Shown here: positions 20,635 to 30,127 of the stretch, one piece after another
Layout of the letters: each line of letters opens with the position of its first letter
How positions within the stretch are numbered: position 1 is the stretch's first letter
Assembly: GCF_002252635.1 (NCBI RefSeq)
Contig: NZ_NQKX01000007.1
Span: 1 to 64,000 of the forward strand
Length of the DNA stretch: 64,000 nt
Direction of reading: 5' to 3'
Source: Synechococcus sp. MW101C3
GTDB lineage: Bacteria; Cyanobacteriota; Cyanobacteriia; PCC-6307; Cyanobiaceae
The notes under the pieces: generated by a model
Told to the model about the DNA's origin: nothing
Database searches by the model: none
What the model saw: only the letters and a program-made list of their open reading frames with translations
Translations under genes and position numbers: made by a program

Positions 20635-22698
20635 ATGGGGGCCACGCTGCAACCGCTGCTGATGGATCAGGCGCGCCTGGCCCAGCGGCTGAAGGAGCTG
20701 CCGGCCGAGCCGGGCTGCTACCTGCTGCGCGATCTCGACGACCGCATCCTTTACATCGGCAAATCGAAGAGCCTGCGCAGCCGCGTGCGCAGCTACTTCC
20801 GTGATTCCCACGATCTCAGCCCCCGCATCAGCCTGATGGTGCGTCAGGTGGCGGAGATCGAGTTCATCGTCACTGACAGCGAAGCCGAGGCGCTGGCGCT
20901 GGAATCCAACCTGATCAAGAACCACCAGCCGCACTTCAACGTGCTGCTCAAGGACGACAAGAAATATCCCTATCTCTGCATCACCTGGAGCGAGGCCTAC
21001 CCGCGCATCTTCATCACCCGTCGCCGCCGGCTGCGCAGCCCGCTCGATCGCTTCTACGGGCCCTATGTGGATGTGGGTCTGCTGCGCCGCACCCTGTTTC
21101 TGGTCAAGCGGGTGTTTCCGCTGCGTCAGCGCCCCCAGCCTCTCTACCGGGATCGCACCTGCTTGAACCACGCGATCGGCCGCTGCCCCGGCGTGTGCCA
21201 GGAAAAGATCAGCCCTGAGGCCTACCAGCACACCTTGCGCAAGGTGGCCATGGTGTTCCAGGGCCGCAGCGACGAACTGCTTGTGCTGCTGCGTGCCCAG
21301 ATGGAGCGCTACGCCGAACGGGAGGATTTCGAGGCGGCCGCCCGGGTACGCGACCAGATGCAGGGGCTCGAGCAGCTCACCGCCGACCAGAAGATGGCCC
21401 TGCCCGATGCCTCCGTGTCGAGGGATGTGCTGGCGCTGGCGGCCGATGCGCGCGTGGCCGCCGTGCAGCTGTTTCAGATGCGGGCCGGCAAGCTGGTGGG
21501 GCGGCTCGGCTACACCGCCGATGCCACGGTCGCCAGCCCCGGGGCGATCCTGCAACGGGTGCTGGAAGAGCACTACAGCCAGGTGGAGCCGGTGGAGATC
21601 CCACCGGAGGTGCTGGTGCAGCACCCCTTGCCGCAGCAGGCGCTGGTGGAAGACTGGCTGAGCGAGCGCCGGGGCCGCAAGGTGCGGCTGCAGCACCCGC
21701 AGCGGCAGCAGAAGGCCGACCTGATCGAACTGGTGGAACGCAATGCGGCCTTTGAGCTGGGCCGGGCCCAGCGCAGCGCCGAGCTGCACCAGCTCGCCAC
21801 CGAAGACCTGGCCCAACTGCTGGATCTGCCCGAGCCGCCGCGTCGGGTGGAGGGCTACGACATCAGCCACATCCAGGGCAGCGACGCGGTGGCCTCCCAG
21901 GTGGTGTTCGTGGATGGGCTGCCGGCCAAGCAGCACTACCGCAAGTACCGCATCCAGAGCAGCAGCATCCGCTCCGGCCACTCCGACGACTTCATGGCCA
22001 TGGCCGAGATCATGCGCCGCCGCTTCCGTCGCTGGGCCCAGGCGAAGGCGGAGGGGGCCGATCTGGTGGCACTGCGCAAGGCCACAGGCACCGCACTCCA
22101 CACCGGCGGCCTCAACGACTGGCCCGATGTGGTGATGATCGACGGTGGCAAAGGACAGCTCTCGGCGGTGATGGAGGCGCTGCGGGAACTGAACCTGCAC
22201 GAAGACCTGGTGGTGTGCTCCCTGGCGAAGCAGCGGGAGGAAGTGTTCCTGCCCGGCACCAGCCAGCCGCTGGAGACCGAACCCGACCAGCTCGGCGTCG
22301 TGCTACTGCGGCGTCTGCGCGATGAAGCGCACCGCTTCGCGGTGAGCTTCCACCGCCAGCAGCGGGGGGAGCGGATGAAACGTTCGCGCTTGAGCGACAT
22401 CCCCGGGCTGGGACCCAAACGGGTGAAGGAGCTGCTGGGGCACTTCCGCTCGATCGATGCGATCCAGCTGGCCAGCCCGGCCCAGATCGCTGCGGCGCCC
22501 GGCGTGGGCCCCGCCCTGGCCCAGCAGATCTGGAGCTACTTCCACCCCGAGGCTGACCACGACACGGCTGACCATGACGGGCCCGATCCGGACAACCTGG
22601 TGCCGGCCGCCGATTGTGAGCGGCATGAAGCCCCAAGCGTTGCGCAGGAGCCTGGTGGCCGGATCGGCAGCGGCGCCGACGCCGCCCTCGTGCACTGA
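20635..22698 (+). CDS. uvrC: UvrABC excinuclease subunit C
   Basis: Dual-incision nuclease of nucleotide excision repair. Domains in order over 687 residues: GIY-YIG endonuclease (GCYLLRDL to [17 protein letters not shown], about residues 25-100), a cysteine-containing region ([13 protein letters not shown]), the UVR motif that binds UvrB (about 210-250, [12 protein letters not shown]), the RNase H-like endonuclease domain ([13 protein letters not shown] and [10 protein letters not shown]) and a C-terminal HhH pair ([29 protein letters not shown]). A 60-residue polar tail follows the HhH. ATG 20635 is chosen over an internal ATG at 20662. The photolyase-related gene follows by 14 bp. Confidence 0.97.
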   Translation: MGATLQPLLMDQARLAQRLKELPAEPGCYLLRDLDDRILYIGKSKSLRSRVRSYFRDSHDLSPRISLMVRQVAEIEFIVTDSEAEALALESNLIKNHQPHFNVLLKDDKKYPYLCITWSEAYPRIFITRRRRLRSPLDRFYGPYVDVGLLRRTLFLVKRVFPLRQRPQPLYRDRTCLNHAIGRCPGVCQEKISPEAYQHTLRKVAMVFQGRSDELLVLLRAQMERYAEREDFEAAARVRDQMQGLEQLTADQKMALPDASVSRDVLALAADARVAAVQLFQMRAGKLVGRLGYTADATVASPGAILQRVLEEHYSQVEPVEIPPEVLVQHPLPQQALVEDWLSERRGRKVRLQHPQRQQKADLIELVERNAAFELGRAQRSAELHQLATEDLAQLLDLPEPPRRVEGYDISHIQGSDAVASQVVFVDGLPAKQHYRKYRIQSSSIRSGHSDDFMAMAEIMRRRFRRWAQAKAEGADLVALRKATGTALHTGGLNDWPDVVMIDGGKGQLSAVMEALRELNLHEDLVVCSLAKQREEVFLPGTSQPLETEPDQLGVVLLRRLRDEAHRFAVSFHRQQRGERMKRSRLSDIPGLGPKRVKELLGHFRSIDAIQLASPAQIAAAPGVGPALAQQIWSYFHPEADHDTADHDGPDPDNLVPAADCERHEAPSVAQEPGGRIGSGADAALVH

Positions 22699-22712
22699 GC
22701 AGGAGGCAAGCC

Positions 22713-24296
22713 ATGGCGGGGCTCGGGCTCTGGGTGCTGGGCGACCAGCTGCACGCGCAGCAAGCTGCTCTGGCCAGCAGCGTCCCCGGCCAGGCGCGGG
22801 TGGTGCTGATCGAGAGCAGTGGTGTGGTGGCCCGCCGCCGCTACCACCGCCAGAAGCTGGTGCTGGTGTGGAGCGCCATGCGGCACTTCAGCGCCGAGCT
22901 GCAGGCGCTCGGCTGGCAGGTGGACCTGTTGGAGGCGGCGGAATTCGGCACCACCTTGATCGACTGGATCCAGAGGCAGGGCATCCGCACCCTGCGCGTG
23001 ATGGAGCCGGCGGATCGCCCCTTCCGGCAGGCGATCGAACGGCTTGATCTGGGCGGGCGCACCGGCGTGCAGCTCGAATGGCTGCCCTCCAACCACTTCC
23101 TCTGGAGCCGGGAGGCGTTCGCGGCCTGGGCTGGCCGCTACAAGCAGCTGCGCATGGAGCTCTTCTACCGGGAGGGGCGCCGCCGCTTCGGCGTGCTGAT
23201 GGAGGACGGCGAACCGCGCGGCCAGCAGTGGAACTTCGACAAGGACAACCGCAAGCCACCGCGCCAGGGACTGGAAGGGCCGGCCCCGCTGCTGTTCAGC
23301 CCCGATGCGATCACGCGGGCCGTGATCGAGAAAGTGCGGCGTCTCGATGCGGAGCGGGCCGCCGCCGGGGAAGCGCCGCTACCCGGTGCGCTGGAGCCTT
23401 TCCATTGGGCGGTCACCCGCCAGCAGGCGCTGCAGGTGCTTGATCACTTCGTGGCCACCCGCCTGGCTGGTTTCGGCCCCTACCAGGACGCCATGGTCAG
23501 CGGCCAGCCCACGCTCTGGCATGCCCTGATCAGCCCCTACCTGAACCTGGGCCTGCTGGAACCGCTGGAGGTGATCCGCCGGCTGGAGTCGGCAGGTACG
23601 GGCGCGGCGAGCGGCGTGGAGCCACCGGTGCCGCTCGCCAGCCTGGAGGGGGTGATCCGGCAGCTGCTCGGCTGGCGCGAATACATGCACGGCCTCTACC
23701 ACTGGTTCGGCGAGGGTTATGCAGGCCGCAACCACTTCGGCCACACCCGGCCCCTGCCCCTCTGGTTCGAGCAGCTGGGCGGCAGCGGCATGGCCTGCCT
23801 GGATCAGGTGCTCGGCGAACTGGATCGCACCGGCTACGCCCATCACATCCAGCGGCTGATGGTGCTGGCCAACTACGGCCTGCTGGCAGGGCTCGATCCC
23901 CAGGCCCTCACCGCCTGGTTCCACCGTCTGTTCATCGACGGCCACGACTGGGTGATGCAGACCAACGTGCTGGGCATGGGGGTCTTTGCCGACGGCGGCC
24001 TGCTGGCCAGCAAGCCCTACGCCGCCAGCGGCCGCTACATCGCCCGCATGAGCAACTACTGCAAAGGCTGTCGTTTCGACCCGGCACAGCGGACCGGGCC
24101 GTCAGCCTGCCCCTTCACGACCCTCTACTGGCATTTTCTGGATCGCCACGAAGCTCTGCTGCGCGGCAATCCCCGCATGGCCCTGGTGATCGCCCAGCTC
24201 GATCGCCTCCCTGCCGAGGAGCGGCAAGCGGTCGCCGTCGCCGCTGCGGCCCACCTGGAGCGGGCGGCCGGATCGGCCCCCACCGGTGCCGCCTAA
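22713..24296 (+). CDS. Cryptochrome/photolyase-related protein, FeS-BCP type
   Basis: A 527-residue member of the bacterial FeS cryptochrome/photolyase group (PhrB-like, FAD plus a 4Fe-4S cluster); known members repair (6-4) photoproducts or act as light sensors. The N-terminal Rossmann domain begins LGLWVLGDQLH. The FAD-binding helical part includes GWREYMHGLYHWFG, LMVLANYGLL and DGHDWVMQTNVLGMG. The C-terminal NYCKGCRFD with a later SACPF supplies cluster-type cysteines. Position right after uvrC (14 bp) favours repair. Whether it repairs (6-4) lesions or signals cannot be decided from sequence. Confidence 0.9.
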   Translation: MAGLGLWVLGDQLHAQQAALASSVPGQARVVLIESSGVVARRRYHRQKLVLVWSAMRHFSAELQALGWQVDLLEAAEFGTTLIDWIQRQGIRTLRVMEPADRPFRQAIERLDLGGRTGVQLEWLPSNHFLWSREAFAAWAGRYKQLRMELFYREGRRRFGVLMEDGEPRGQQWNFDKDNRKPPRQGLEGPAPLLFSPDAITRAVIEKVRRLDAERAAAGEAPLPGALEPFHWAVTRQQALQVLDHFVATRLAGFGPYQDAMVSGQPTLWHALISPYLNLGLLEPLEVIRRLESAGTGAASGVEPPVPLASLEGVIRQLLGWREYMHGLYHWFGEGYAGRNHFGHTRPLPLWFEQLGGSGMACLDQVLGELDRTGYAHHIQRLMVLANYGLLAGLDPQALTAWFHRLFIDGHDWVMQTNVLGMGVFADGGLLASKPYAASGRYIARMSNYCKGCRFDPAQRTGPSACPFTTLYWHFLDRHEALLRGNPRMALVIAQLDRLPAEERQAVAVAAAAHLERAAGSAPTGAA

Positions 24297-24323
24297 CTTG
24301 AACGGGCCATCCCTTCGCTGCCG

Positions 24324-24914
24324 ATGCCGGCCCTGGCCCTGCCCCCCGAGGCCTACCTCTGGTTCAAGACCCTCCACATTGTGGGCGTGGTGGTGTGGTT
24401 CGCCGGACTCTTCTATCTGGTGCGCCTGTTCATTTATCACGTGGAAGCCGAAGCGCTGGACGAGCCCCTGCGCGCCGCTTTCCACAGCCAGTACGAGCTG
24501 ATGGAGCGCCGGCTGGCCAACATCATCACCACGCCCGGCATGGTGGTGGCGGTGACGATGGCGGTGGGGTTGCTGCTGGTGCAGCCGATCTGGCTGAAAC
24601 AGAGCTGGATGCACGCCAAGCTGGCCGTGGTGCTGGCCCTGCTCGTGTACCACTGGTTCTGCTATCGCCTGATGGGGCAGCTCAAGGCGGGCACCTGTCG
24701 CTGGAGTGGCAGGCAGCTGCGGGCGCTCAATGAGCTGCCCACCCTGATGCTGGTGCTGGTGGTGATGCTGGTGGTGTTCAAGGCCCAGTTCCCCACGGGA
24801 GCTGCCACCTGGTTCCTGGTGGCCCTGGTGGTGGCGATGGCGGCCTCGATCCAGTTCTATGCCCGCTGGCGGCGGCTGCGTTCCGAACGGGAGGCGATCG
24901 CAGGTGCCGGCTGA
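24324..24914 (+). CDS. hemJ: Protoporphyrinogen IX oxidase, HemJ type
   Basis: Integral membrane oxidase converting protoporphyrinogen IX to protoporphyrin IX, the branch precursor of haem and chlorophyll; HemJ is the usual form in cyanobacteria. The 196-residue sequence has about four hydrophobic segments. The conserved first-helix element WFKTLHIVGVVVWFAGLFYL contains an invariant His, followed by MERRLANIITTPGMV, WMHAKLAVVLAL and RALNELPTLMLVLVV. The last codons overlap the GTG start of the PHP gene by 11 bp, so the two are likely translationally coupled. Confidence 0.93.
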   Translation: MPALALPPEAYLWFKTLHIVGVVVWFAGLFYLVRLFIYHVEAEALDEPLRAAFHSQYELMERRLANIITTPGMVVAVTMAVGLLLVQPIWLKQSWMHAKLAVVLALLVYHWFCYRLMGQLKAGTCRWSGRQLRALNELPTLMLVLVVMLVVFKAQFPTGAATWFLVALVVAMAASIQFYARWRRLRSEREAIAGAG

Positions 24915-25557
24915 CCACCCACTCGTGGAGGTGCTGGCGGCGGTGGACGCGCAGAGCTGCCCCACCAGGCTCAACTTCCATTGCCACACCCATTGCAGCG
25001 ACGGCAGCCTCGAACCGGCCGCCGTGGCCGACCAGGCGCTGGCGATGGGCCTTGAGCATTTCGCCGTCACCGATCACCACAGCATCGCGGCCTACCAACC
25101 GGCTCGGGCTCACCTGGAGGAGCGCCAGCGACTGGGGCAGCGGGTGCCGCAGCTTTGGAGTGGAGTGGAAATCAGCTGCCTGCTGGAGGGCTGCCTGGTG
25201 CATGTGCTGGCCCTGGGCTTCGAGCTGCACCACCCGGCCCTGGCGCCTTACGTGCGCGGCCATGCGGTGGTGGGGCCAGGGCTGCGCGCCGGCAAGGTGC
25301 GGGAAGCGATTCATGCCGCCGGTGGCCTGGCCTTGCTGGCCCATCCGGCCCGCTACCGGCGTCCCCACCAGCAGCTGATCGCGGCGGCGGCAGAGCTCGG
25401 CTTCGATGGGGCCGAAGCCTTCTACGACTACGACCTGACCAGCCGCTGGCAGCCCACACCGTTGGTGTGCGACGCAATCGCCAGCCAGCTGCAGAGCCTG
25501 GGTTTGCTGAGAAGTTGTGGCACCGATACCCATGGACTGGCCTTGTCAGGCCGCTAG
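24904..25557 (+). CDS. PHP-domain phosphoesterase
   Basis: A 217-residue metal-dependent phosphoesterase of the polymerase and histidinol phosphatase family. The first metal motif is NFHCHTHCSDGSLEP, then FAVTDHHSIAAY, WSGVEISC, the AHPARYRRPH segment and the terminal GTDTHGL, so metal ligands look complete. Related proteins (RNase AM/YciV) remove nucleotides from short RNAs or hydrolyse nucleoside 3',5'-bisphosphates, but usually exceed 270 residues; this one lacks part of that length. GTG 24904 overlapping hemJ is the preferred start; a longer frame from 24859 exists but runs inside hemJ. Confidence 0.85.
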   Translation: MPADHPLVEVLAAVDAQSCPTRLNFHCHTHCSDGSLEPAAVADQALAMGLEHFAVTDHHSIAAYQPARAHLEERQRLGQRVPQLWSGVEISCLLEGCLVHVLALGFELHHPALAPYVRGHAVVGPGLRAGKVREAIHAAGGLALLAHPARYRRPHQQLIAAAAELGFDGAEAFYDYDLTSRWQPTPLVCDAIASQLQSLGLLRSCGTDTHGLALSGR

Positions 25558-25586
25558 GGTTCATCACAGGTTTCCGTTTCCTCACC

Positions 25587-26129
25587 ATGGGTCTCTTCGA
25601 TCGTCTGTTGAACATCGGTACCAAGGACGCCAGCTTCTCCTCCAAGCCGGCCAAACCCGAGAAGCCCGCCGCCAAGGCTGGCGAACAGACGTTCTTCCTC
25701 GACCCCGACACCTCCAGCTCCATGGGCAACGTGGAGTACATGCGGCGCTCCAACAAAATCCGGCGCACCTTCCCCGGCAATGCCGACAATCCGGGTGAAA
25801 AGGAGATGGTGCAGGAAGTCGATTCGATGTCGGCGCGGCTGGAGAAAGCCAGCAGCGGCCTGCCGGTGAACGCATCGCCTGAATCCAACACCAGCCTCAC
25901 CGGTGGCGTGCCCAAGCCGGTGAAGAAAACCTTCGCGGCCCGCCTCACCTCCGCTGAACTTGGTCAGCGGCTCAAGGGCGCGGCAGTCGCCGTCAACACG
26001 CCCGGCGGCAGCTCTGCAGGGCGCAAGGCCGATGCCGCCGGCAGTTCCCAGCCCCAGTTCACCCAGAAGCCGGCCAAGCCTGGCGACATTGACCCGTTCA
26101 AGGCCATGGCCCGCGACCTCAACAACTGA
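25587..26129 (+). CDS. Conserved-looking protein of unknown function
   Basis: I do not recognise this 180-residue protein. It starts MGLFDRLLNIGTKD, is Ser/Lys/Pro/Ala-rich with no membrane segment or signal peptide, and looks largely disordered except for a central stretch (FFLDPDTSSSMGNVEYMRRS, then NKIRRTFPG) and a short helical C-terminus ending DPFKAMARDLNN. The start ATG 25587 is 29 bp after the PHP stop with TTTCC/CTCACC upstream and no strong ribosome-binding site. The N-terminal MGLFDR..N resembles cyanobacterial proteins with short amphipathic starts. Codon use matches its neighbours, so it is probably a real gene. Confidence 0.7.
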   Translation: MGLFDRLLNIGTKDASFSSKPAKPEKPAAKAGEQTFFLDPDTSSSMGNVEYMRRSNKIRRTFPGNADNPGEKEMVQEVDSMSARLEKASSGLPVNASPESNTSLTGGVPKPVKKTFAARLTSAELGQRLKGAAVAVNTPGGSSAGRKADAAGSSQPQFTQKPAKPGDIDPFKAMARDLNN

Positions 26130-26137
26130 TCGGCTTG

Positions 26138-26186
26138 GTGAGCAGCCGCGGTTCACTCCTTCGAATGTGAGTGGCCGCGGCTCACT
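26138..26186. repeat. Pair of near-identical 20-bp direct repeats between convergent genes
   Basis: GTGAGCAGCCGCGGTTCACT (26138-26157) is repeated as GTGAGTGGCCGCGGCTCACT (from 26166), 17 of 20 positions identical. Each copy has partial dyad symmetry around CCGCGG, and the two can also pair with each other through GTGAGC/GCTCAC. They lie in the 60-bp gap between the convergent unknown gene and cobN, a place where a bidirectional terminator would be expected. No clear T-run follows. Confidence 0.5.
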
Positions 26187-26189
26187 TGT

Positions 26190-29100
26190 TCAGGTTTCGA
26201 TCAGGCCTTCGCTGCCGATCACCAAGGCCTTCAGGTGTTCAAGCTGGGCAGGATCCGCTCCCCGCCACAGCTCGCGGTTGGCAGCCTCCAGCAGCCGCTC
26301 GGCCATGTCCCGCAGCGCCCACGGGTTCGACCGCCGCAGCGCCTGCAACACGTCGTCGTCCTGCAGCCACTGGCGGCAGATGGCGCCATAGCTCCAATCC
26401 GGCACCCGGCCCGTGCTCGCGTCGTAGGCGAACAGGTAATCGAGGCTGGCGGCCAGCTCGAAACCGCCCTTGTATCCGTGGGCAAGCATGCCCTGAATCC
26501 AGCGCGGGTTCAGCACGCGTGAGCGGAGCACCTTGTCGAATTCATGCTCCAGCCGGTGCACGCGCGGCCGCTGGTGGCGCGAATGATCGGCGAACCAGAG
26601 GGCCGGAGCGCTGCCGCGCACCCGTTCGCTGGCGGCGCTGAGCCCTCCTTGGAACTGGTAGTAGTCGTCGGAATCCAGCAGGTCGTGCTCACGGTTGTCC
26701 TGGTTGTGGAGCACCACCTCCACCTGACGCAACCGCTGCTCCAGCCCCTCACGATCGGGGCTGGCCTCGCAACGGCCGTCACCGCTGGCGTCGTAACGCC
26801 AGCCGCTCCAGTTGAGGAAGGCCTCACCGAGATCGCCCCGCTGCTCCCACTGACCACTGTCGATCAGTCCCTGAAGCCCCGCCCCATAGGCCCCCGGCGC
26901 CGAGCCGTACACCCTGCCGCTGTGGCCTTCCTGGCGGGCATGGGCTGCCAGCGGGTTGTGCCACTCGTCTTCGTCAAGAGCAGCGACCCGGCGGCTGGCC
27001 TGATTCATCCAGTCGACCAGCTGCGGGAAAGCATCGCGGAAGAGGCCGGAGATGCGCAGCGTCACATCCACCCGGGGGCGTTGCAGCAGGCTGAGCGGAA
27101 TCACCTCCAGATCCACCATCCGCCGGGTCGGTCCGTCCCACACCGGCCGCACCCCCATCAGCGCCAGCGCCTGGGCGATGTCCTCGCCGCCATTGCGCAT
27201 CGTGGCGGTGCCCCACACCGACAGGGCCAGGTGGCGAAGGTCGTCTCCCTCCTGCTGCAGGTGGGCTTCCAGCAGCAGGGCGGCGCTGCGACGCCCCAGG
27301 TCCCAGGCGGCTTCGGTGGGCAGCCCGCGCAGATCCACGCTGTAGAAGTTGCGGCCGGTGGGCAGCACATCAGGGCGGCCGCGTGTGGGCGCCCCGGAGG
27401 GCCCGGCGGCAATGCGTTCCCCGGCCAGGCCCCGCAGCAGGGCCTGACGCTCGGCGCTGGCGCAGGCCAGCAGGCGCGGCAGCAGCTGACGCCGCACACG
27501 CTCCAGCACAGCCTGGGTTGTTGGTCCCACCACCACCGCTGCAGAAGCGGCAGTGGCGGTGGTGGGCGCCAGCAGCGGCTTCAGCAGATCGAGGGCCTGT
27601 GCTTCCAGCAGGGCAACGGCATCACCACAGCGGCGCAGGGCGGTCGGGGCAGAGGGAGAGGCCGAGTCAGAGACGGCGGCCGCGGGAGACGCCTGGAGGC
27701 GGAGGCGATCCGCCACGCTGAGTGGCGCCTCCTCGGCATCCGCCCACGGGTCCAGCTCCAGTTGCAGATCAGCGGCCAGGGCCTGGGTGAGACCAGGGCC
27801 CTCGGCCAGGGGGGGCCGCACCAGGCACAGCAGCAGCTCCAGCAAGGGCTGGGGACCAGGCAGGTGGCCGAACACATGCAGGCCGGTGCGGATCTGAGCT
27901 TCCTTCAGCTCACACAGGTAGCCATCGGCGCCATCGAGACGCACTTCAAGATCATCGATGGCCTGGGCAGAGGCGGATCCCACAGCAGCGCCGGCCGCGA
28001 ATGATCTGTCTGCAGCTGATCGATCTGCAGATGTGCCGTCTCCAGCAGCGGCATGCGCGGGCAGCTCCAGGGAGGCGAGCAGCCCGGCGAGCCGCTCCCG
28101 TAAGGGAGCGACGCGCTCGCTGCCCAGCTGGCGGGCCTCCCAGTACTCGTCGAGCAGGGCTTCGAGCTCCTGCAGGGGCCCGTGCAGCCCGGCCCGATCG
28201 AGCGGAGGGGTGAGGTGATCGAGGATCACCGCCTGGGCGCGGCGCTTGGCCTGGGAGCCTTCGCCCGGATCGTTGACGATGAACGGATACAGGTGGGGCA
28301 TGGGCCCCAGCGCCCACTCGGGAAAGCACTGATCGGAGAGGCCGAGCCCCTTGCCGGGGAGCCATTCCAGGTTGCCGTGCTTGCCCACGTGGACCACCAC
28401 CTGGCTGGCGGCCACCTGGCGCAGCCACAAATACTGGGCCAGGTAGGCATGGGTGGGCGGCAGGTCGGGGGAGTGATAGCTGAGGCTGGGGTCGCGGCCG
28501 TAGCCCCGCTCCGGCTGCACCAGCAAGGCCACGGCGCCGAAGCGCAGACCTCGGATCGGGAAGCCGGCACCCGCCGGCCCCTGCTCCAGGCCCTCATCGG
28601 CAGCGGGCGGCCCCCAGCGGGCCTCCAGCACGGCCCTGCCCGCCGCCGGGAGTTGCTGGTACCAGGCGAGATAGGTCGCCAGGGGCAGGTGATCGAGCGG
28701 CGGCCGGTGCTGGCTTTCCGGGTCGTTGGTGCGTCCGGCCAGCAGCTGCTGGATCAGGGCATCCCCGTCAGCGGGAAGGTCTGTCGTCAGTTCCGCGGGC
28801 TGGTCCGTGGGGGTCACGCCCAGGTCGTAGCCGGCCTCCGCCAGCCAGCGCAGCATCGCCGCGGCGCTGGCGGGGGTGTCGAGGCCCACGCCATTGGCCA
28901 GGCGGCTGTTGCGGGTGGGGTAGTTGGCCAGCACCAGGGCCACACGGCGCTGCTTCACCGGGGTGAGGCGCAGCTCCACCCAGGCCGCCAGCAGGCGGGC
29001 GATCCAGTCGAGCCGTTCCGGATCCGGCTGGTAGTGCATCAGCGCTGCCGAAAGCGAGGCATCGGCCCGCTCCAGCTCCTTGAAGGCACCGACCCGGCTG

Positions 29101-30050
29101 GTGATGCGTCCGTCAAGCTCGGGCAGAGCCACCTGCAGGCTGAGATCGAGCGGGCCGAGGCCGATGCTGCTGGCAGCCCATTGCTCACGGCTGCGGGTGC
29201 TGCAGAGCACCTGAATCACCGGCACGTTGAGGCGGTCCCAGAGCGGGGCACCCAGACCCGCTTCCTCGAACTGCACCGAGGCAAAGGAGGTGGTGCACAG
29301 CACGCCCTGCACCCCCTCCCTGTCCAGCAGGTCGGCCACCCCCTGCTGGACAGCGGGATCCCTCAGGCCACTCACCCACAGCGCCCGCGGGCAGAGTCCC
29401 TGGCGGCGCAGGGCCTGGAGCAGGACGGTGGCCAGCTGATCGTCGCCGGCCTGCAATAGGGCGCGGTAGAGGATCACCCCCACCCGTGCCCCCGGGTCAG
29501 CCCGCCAGTCGTGGGGGAGGGGGTCGGCCAGGGGCAAGGGCACCGGCGCTGGCGCCGCCTGGCCAGCGGCGAGCGCCTCCAGGCTGTCGAGCACGCGGCG
29601 CAGGTTGTCAGGACCGCCCTCGCGCAGGCAGCGGCTGATCGCCACGGCCATCTCCTCAGGCCCGTTGCCAAGGCTGGCCAGCTCCAGCTCCTGATCGGCC
29701 GTGCCGGCCGCCACGATCAGCTGGCGCCCGGGTTGGTGCTCCGCCCAGGCATGCAGCTGCTCCAGCCCGTAACTCCAGTGGCCTCGTCCACCGAGCAGCC
29801 GCACCAACACCACGCGGGTGGTGGACAGGCTGGTGGCGATGTAGTGATCGAGGACCGCCGGCGCAGCCAGCGCGGCCAGGTTCAGCCCCCGCACCGGCAC
29901 CGCACTGGGCTGCCGGGCGAGAACGGCGGCCAGGGTCTGGAGATCGGTGTCTGAACTGCTGAGCACCAGCAACGGCGTGGACTCCTGCTCCACGAAGGCG
30001 GAGTCCTCGAAGCCGGAAGGCAGGCCTGGAACGACGGCAAGACGGTGCAT
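26190..30050 (-). CDS. cobN: Cobaltochelatase subunit CobN
   Basis: Large subunit of the ATP-dependent chelatase that inserts cobalt into the corrin ring (hydrogenobyrinate a,c-diamide in the aerobic route), 1286 residues. Typical stretches include GKHGNLEWLPGKG (about residue 560), the N-terminal VVLVRLLGGRGHW and the C-terminal YDATSGRVPDWSYG. It is homologous to ChlH/BchH but has CobN-type order. Two Ala/Ser/Asp-rich inserts (around residues 660-700 and 780-810) look lineage-specific. Partner subunits are not here; in cyanobacteria they may be ChlI/ChlD-like. ATG 30050 is chosen over the preceding GTG at 30053. The gene is divergent from ilvE. Confidence 0.94.
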   Translation of the reverse strand: MHRLAVVPGLPSGFEDSAFVEQESTPLLVLSSSDTDLQTLAAVLARQPSAVPVRGLNLAALAAPAVLDHYIATSLSTTRVVLVRLLGGRGHWSYGLEQLHAWAEHQPGRQLIVAAGTADQELELASLGNGPEEMAVAISRCLREGGPDNLRRVLDSLEALAAGQAAPAPVPLPLADPLPHDWRADPGARVGVILYRALLQAGDDQLATVLLQALRRQGLCPRALWVSGLRDPAVQQGVADLLDREGVQGVLCTTSFASVQFEEAGLGAPLWDRLNVPVIQVLCSTRSREQWAASSIGLGPLDLSLQVALPELDGRITSRVGAFKELERADASLSAALMHYQPDPERLDWIARLLAAWVELRLTPVKQRRVALVLANYPTRNSRLANGVGLDTPASAAAMLRWLAEAGYDLGVTPTDQPAELTTDLPADGDALIQQLLAGRTNDPESQHRPPLDHLPLATYLAWYQQLPAAGRAVLEARWGPPAADEGLEQGPAGAGFPIRGLRFGAVALLVQPERGYGRDPSLSYHSPDLPPTHAYLAQYLWLRQVAASQVVVHVGKHGNLEWLPGKGLGLSDQCFPEWALGPMPHLYPFIVNDPGEGSQAKRRAQAVILDHLTPPLDRAGLHGPLQELEALLDEYWEARQLGSERVAPLRERLAGLLASLELPAHAAAGDGTSADRSAADRSFAAGAAVGSASAQAIDDLEVRLDGADGYLCELKEAQIRTGLHVFGHLPGPQPLLELLLCLVRPPLAEGPGLTQALAADLQLELDPWADAEEAPLSVADRLRLQASPAAAVSDSASPSAPTALRRCGDAVALLEAQALDLLKPLLAPTTATAASAAVVVGPTTQAVLERVRRQLLPRLLACASAERQALLRGLAGERIAAGPSGAPTRGRPDVLPTGRNFYSVDLRGLPTEAAWDLGRRSAALLLEAHLQQEGDDLRHLALSVWGTATMRNGGEDIAQALALMGVRPVWDGPTRRMVDLEVIPLSLLQRPRVDVTLRISGLFRDAFPQLVDWMNQASRRVAALDEDEWHNPLAAHARQEGHSGRVYGSAPGAYGAGLQGLIDSGQWEQRGDLGEAFLNWSGWRYDASGDGRCEASPDREGLEQRLRQVEVVLHNQDNREHDLLDSDDYYQFQGGLSAASERVRGSAPALWFADHSRHQRPRVHRLEHEFDKVLRSRVLNPRWIQGMLAHGYKGGFELAASLDYLFAYDASTGRVPDWSYGAICRQWLQDDDVLQALRRSNPWALRDMAERLLEAANRELWRGADPAQLEHLKALVIGSEGLIET

Positions 30051-30127
30051 CACGCCATCTTCGGCCCCGGCAGTGAGAAGATCTCACCAGCGAACGCCGC
30101 CGGCGCCGCATCTCCACGCGCTTCCGC

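Noticed and set aside
20425-22200. 591-codon minus-strand frame opposite uvrC
   Set aside because: Antisense of UvrC; composition and lack of motifs mark it as a shadow.
26544-29459. Two long plus-strand frames opposite cobN
   Set aside because: CobN is continuous and conserved; the opposite frames show Gln/His/Gly-rich shadow sequence.
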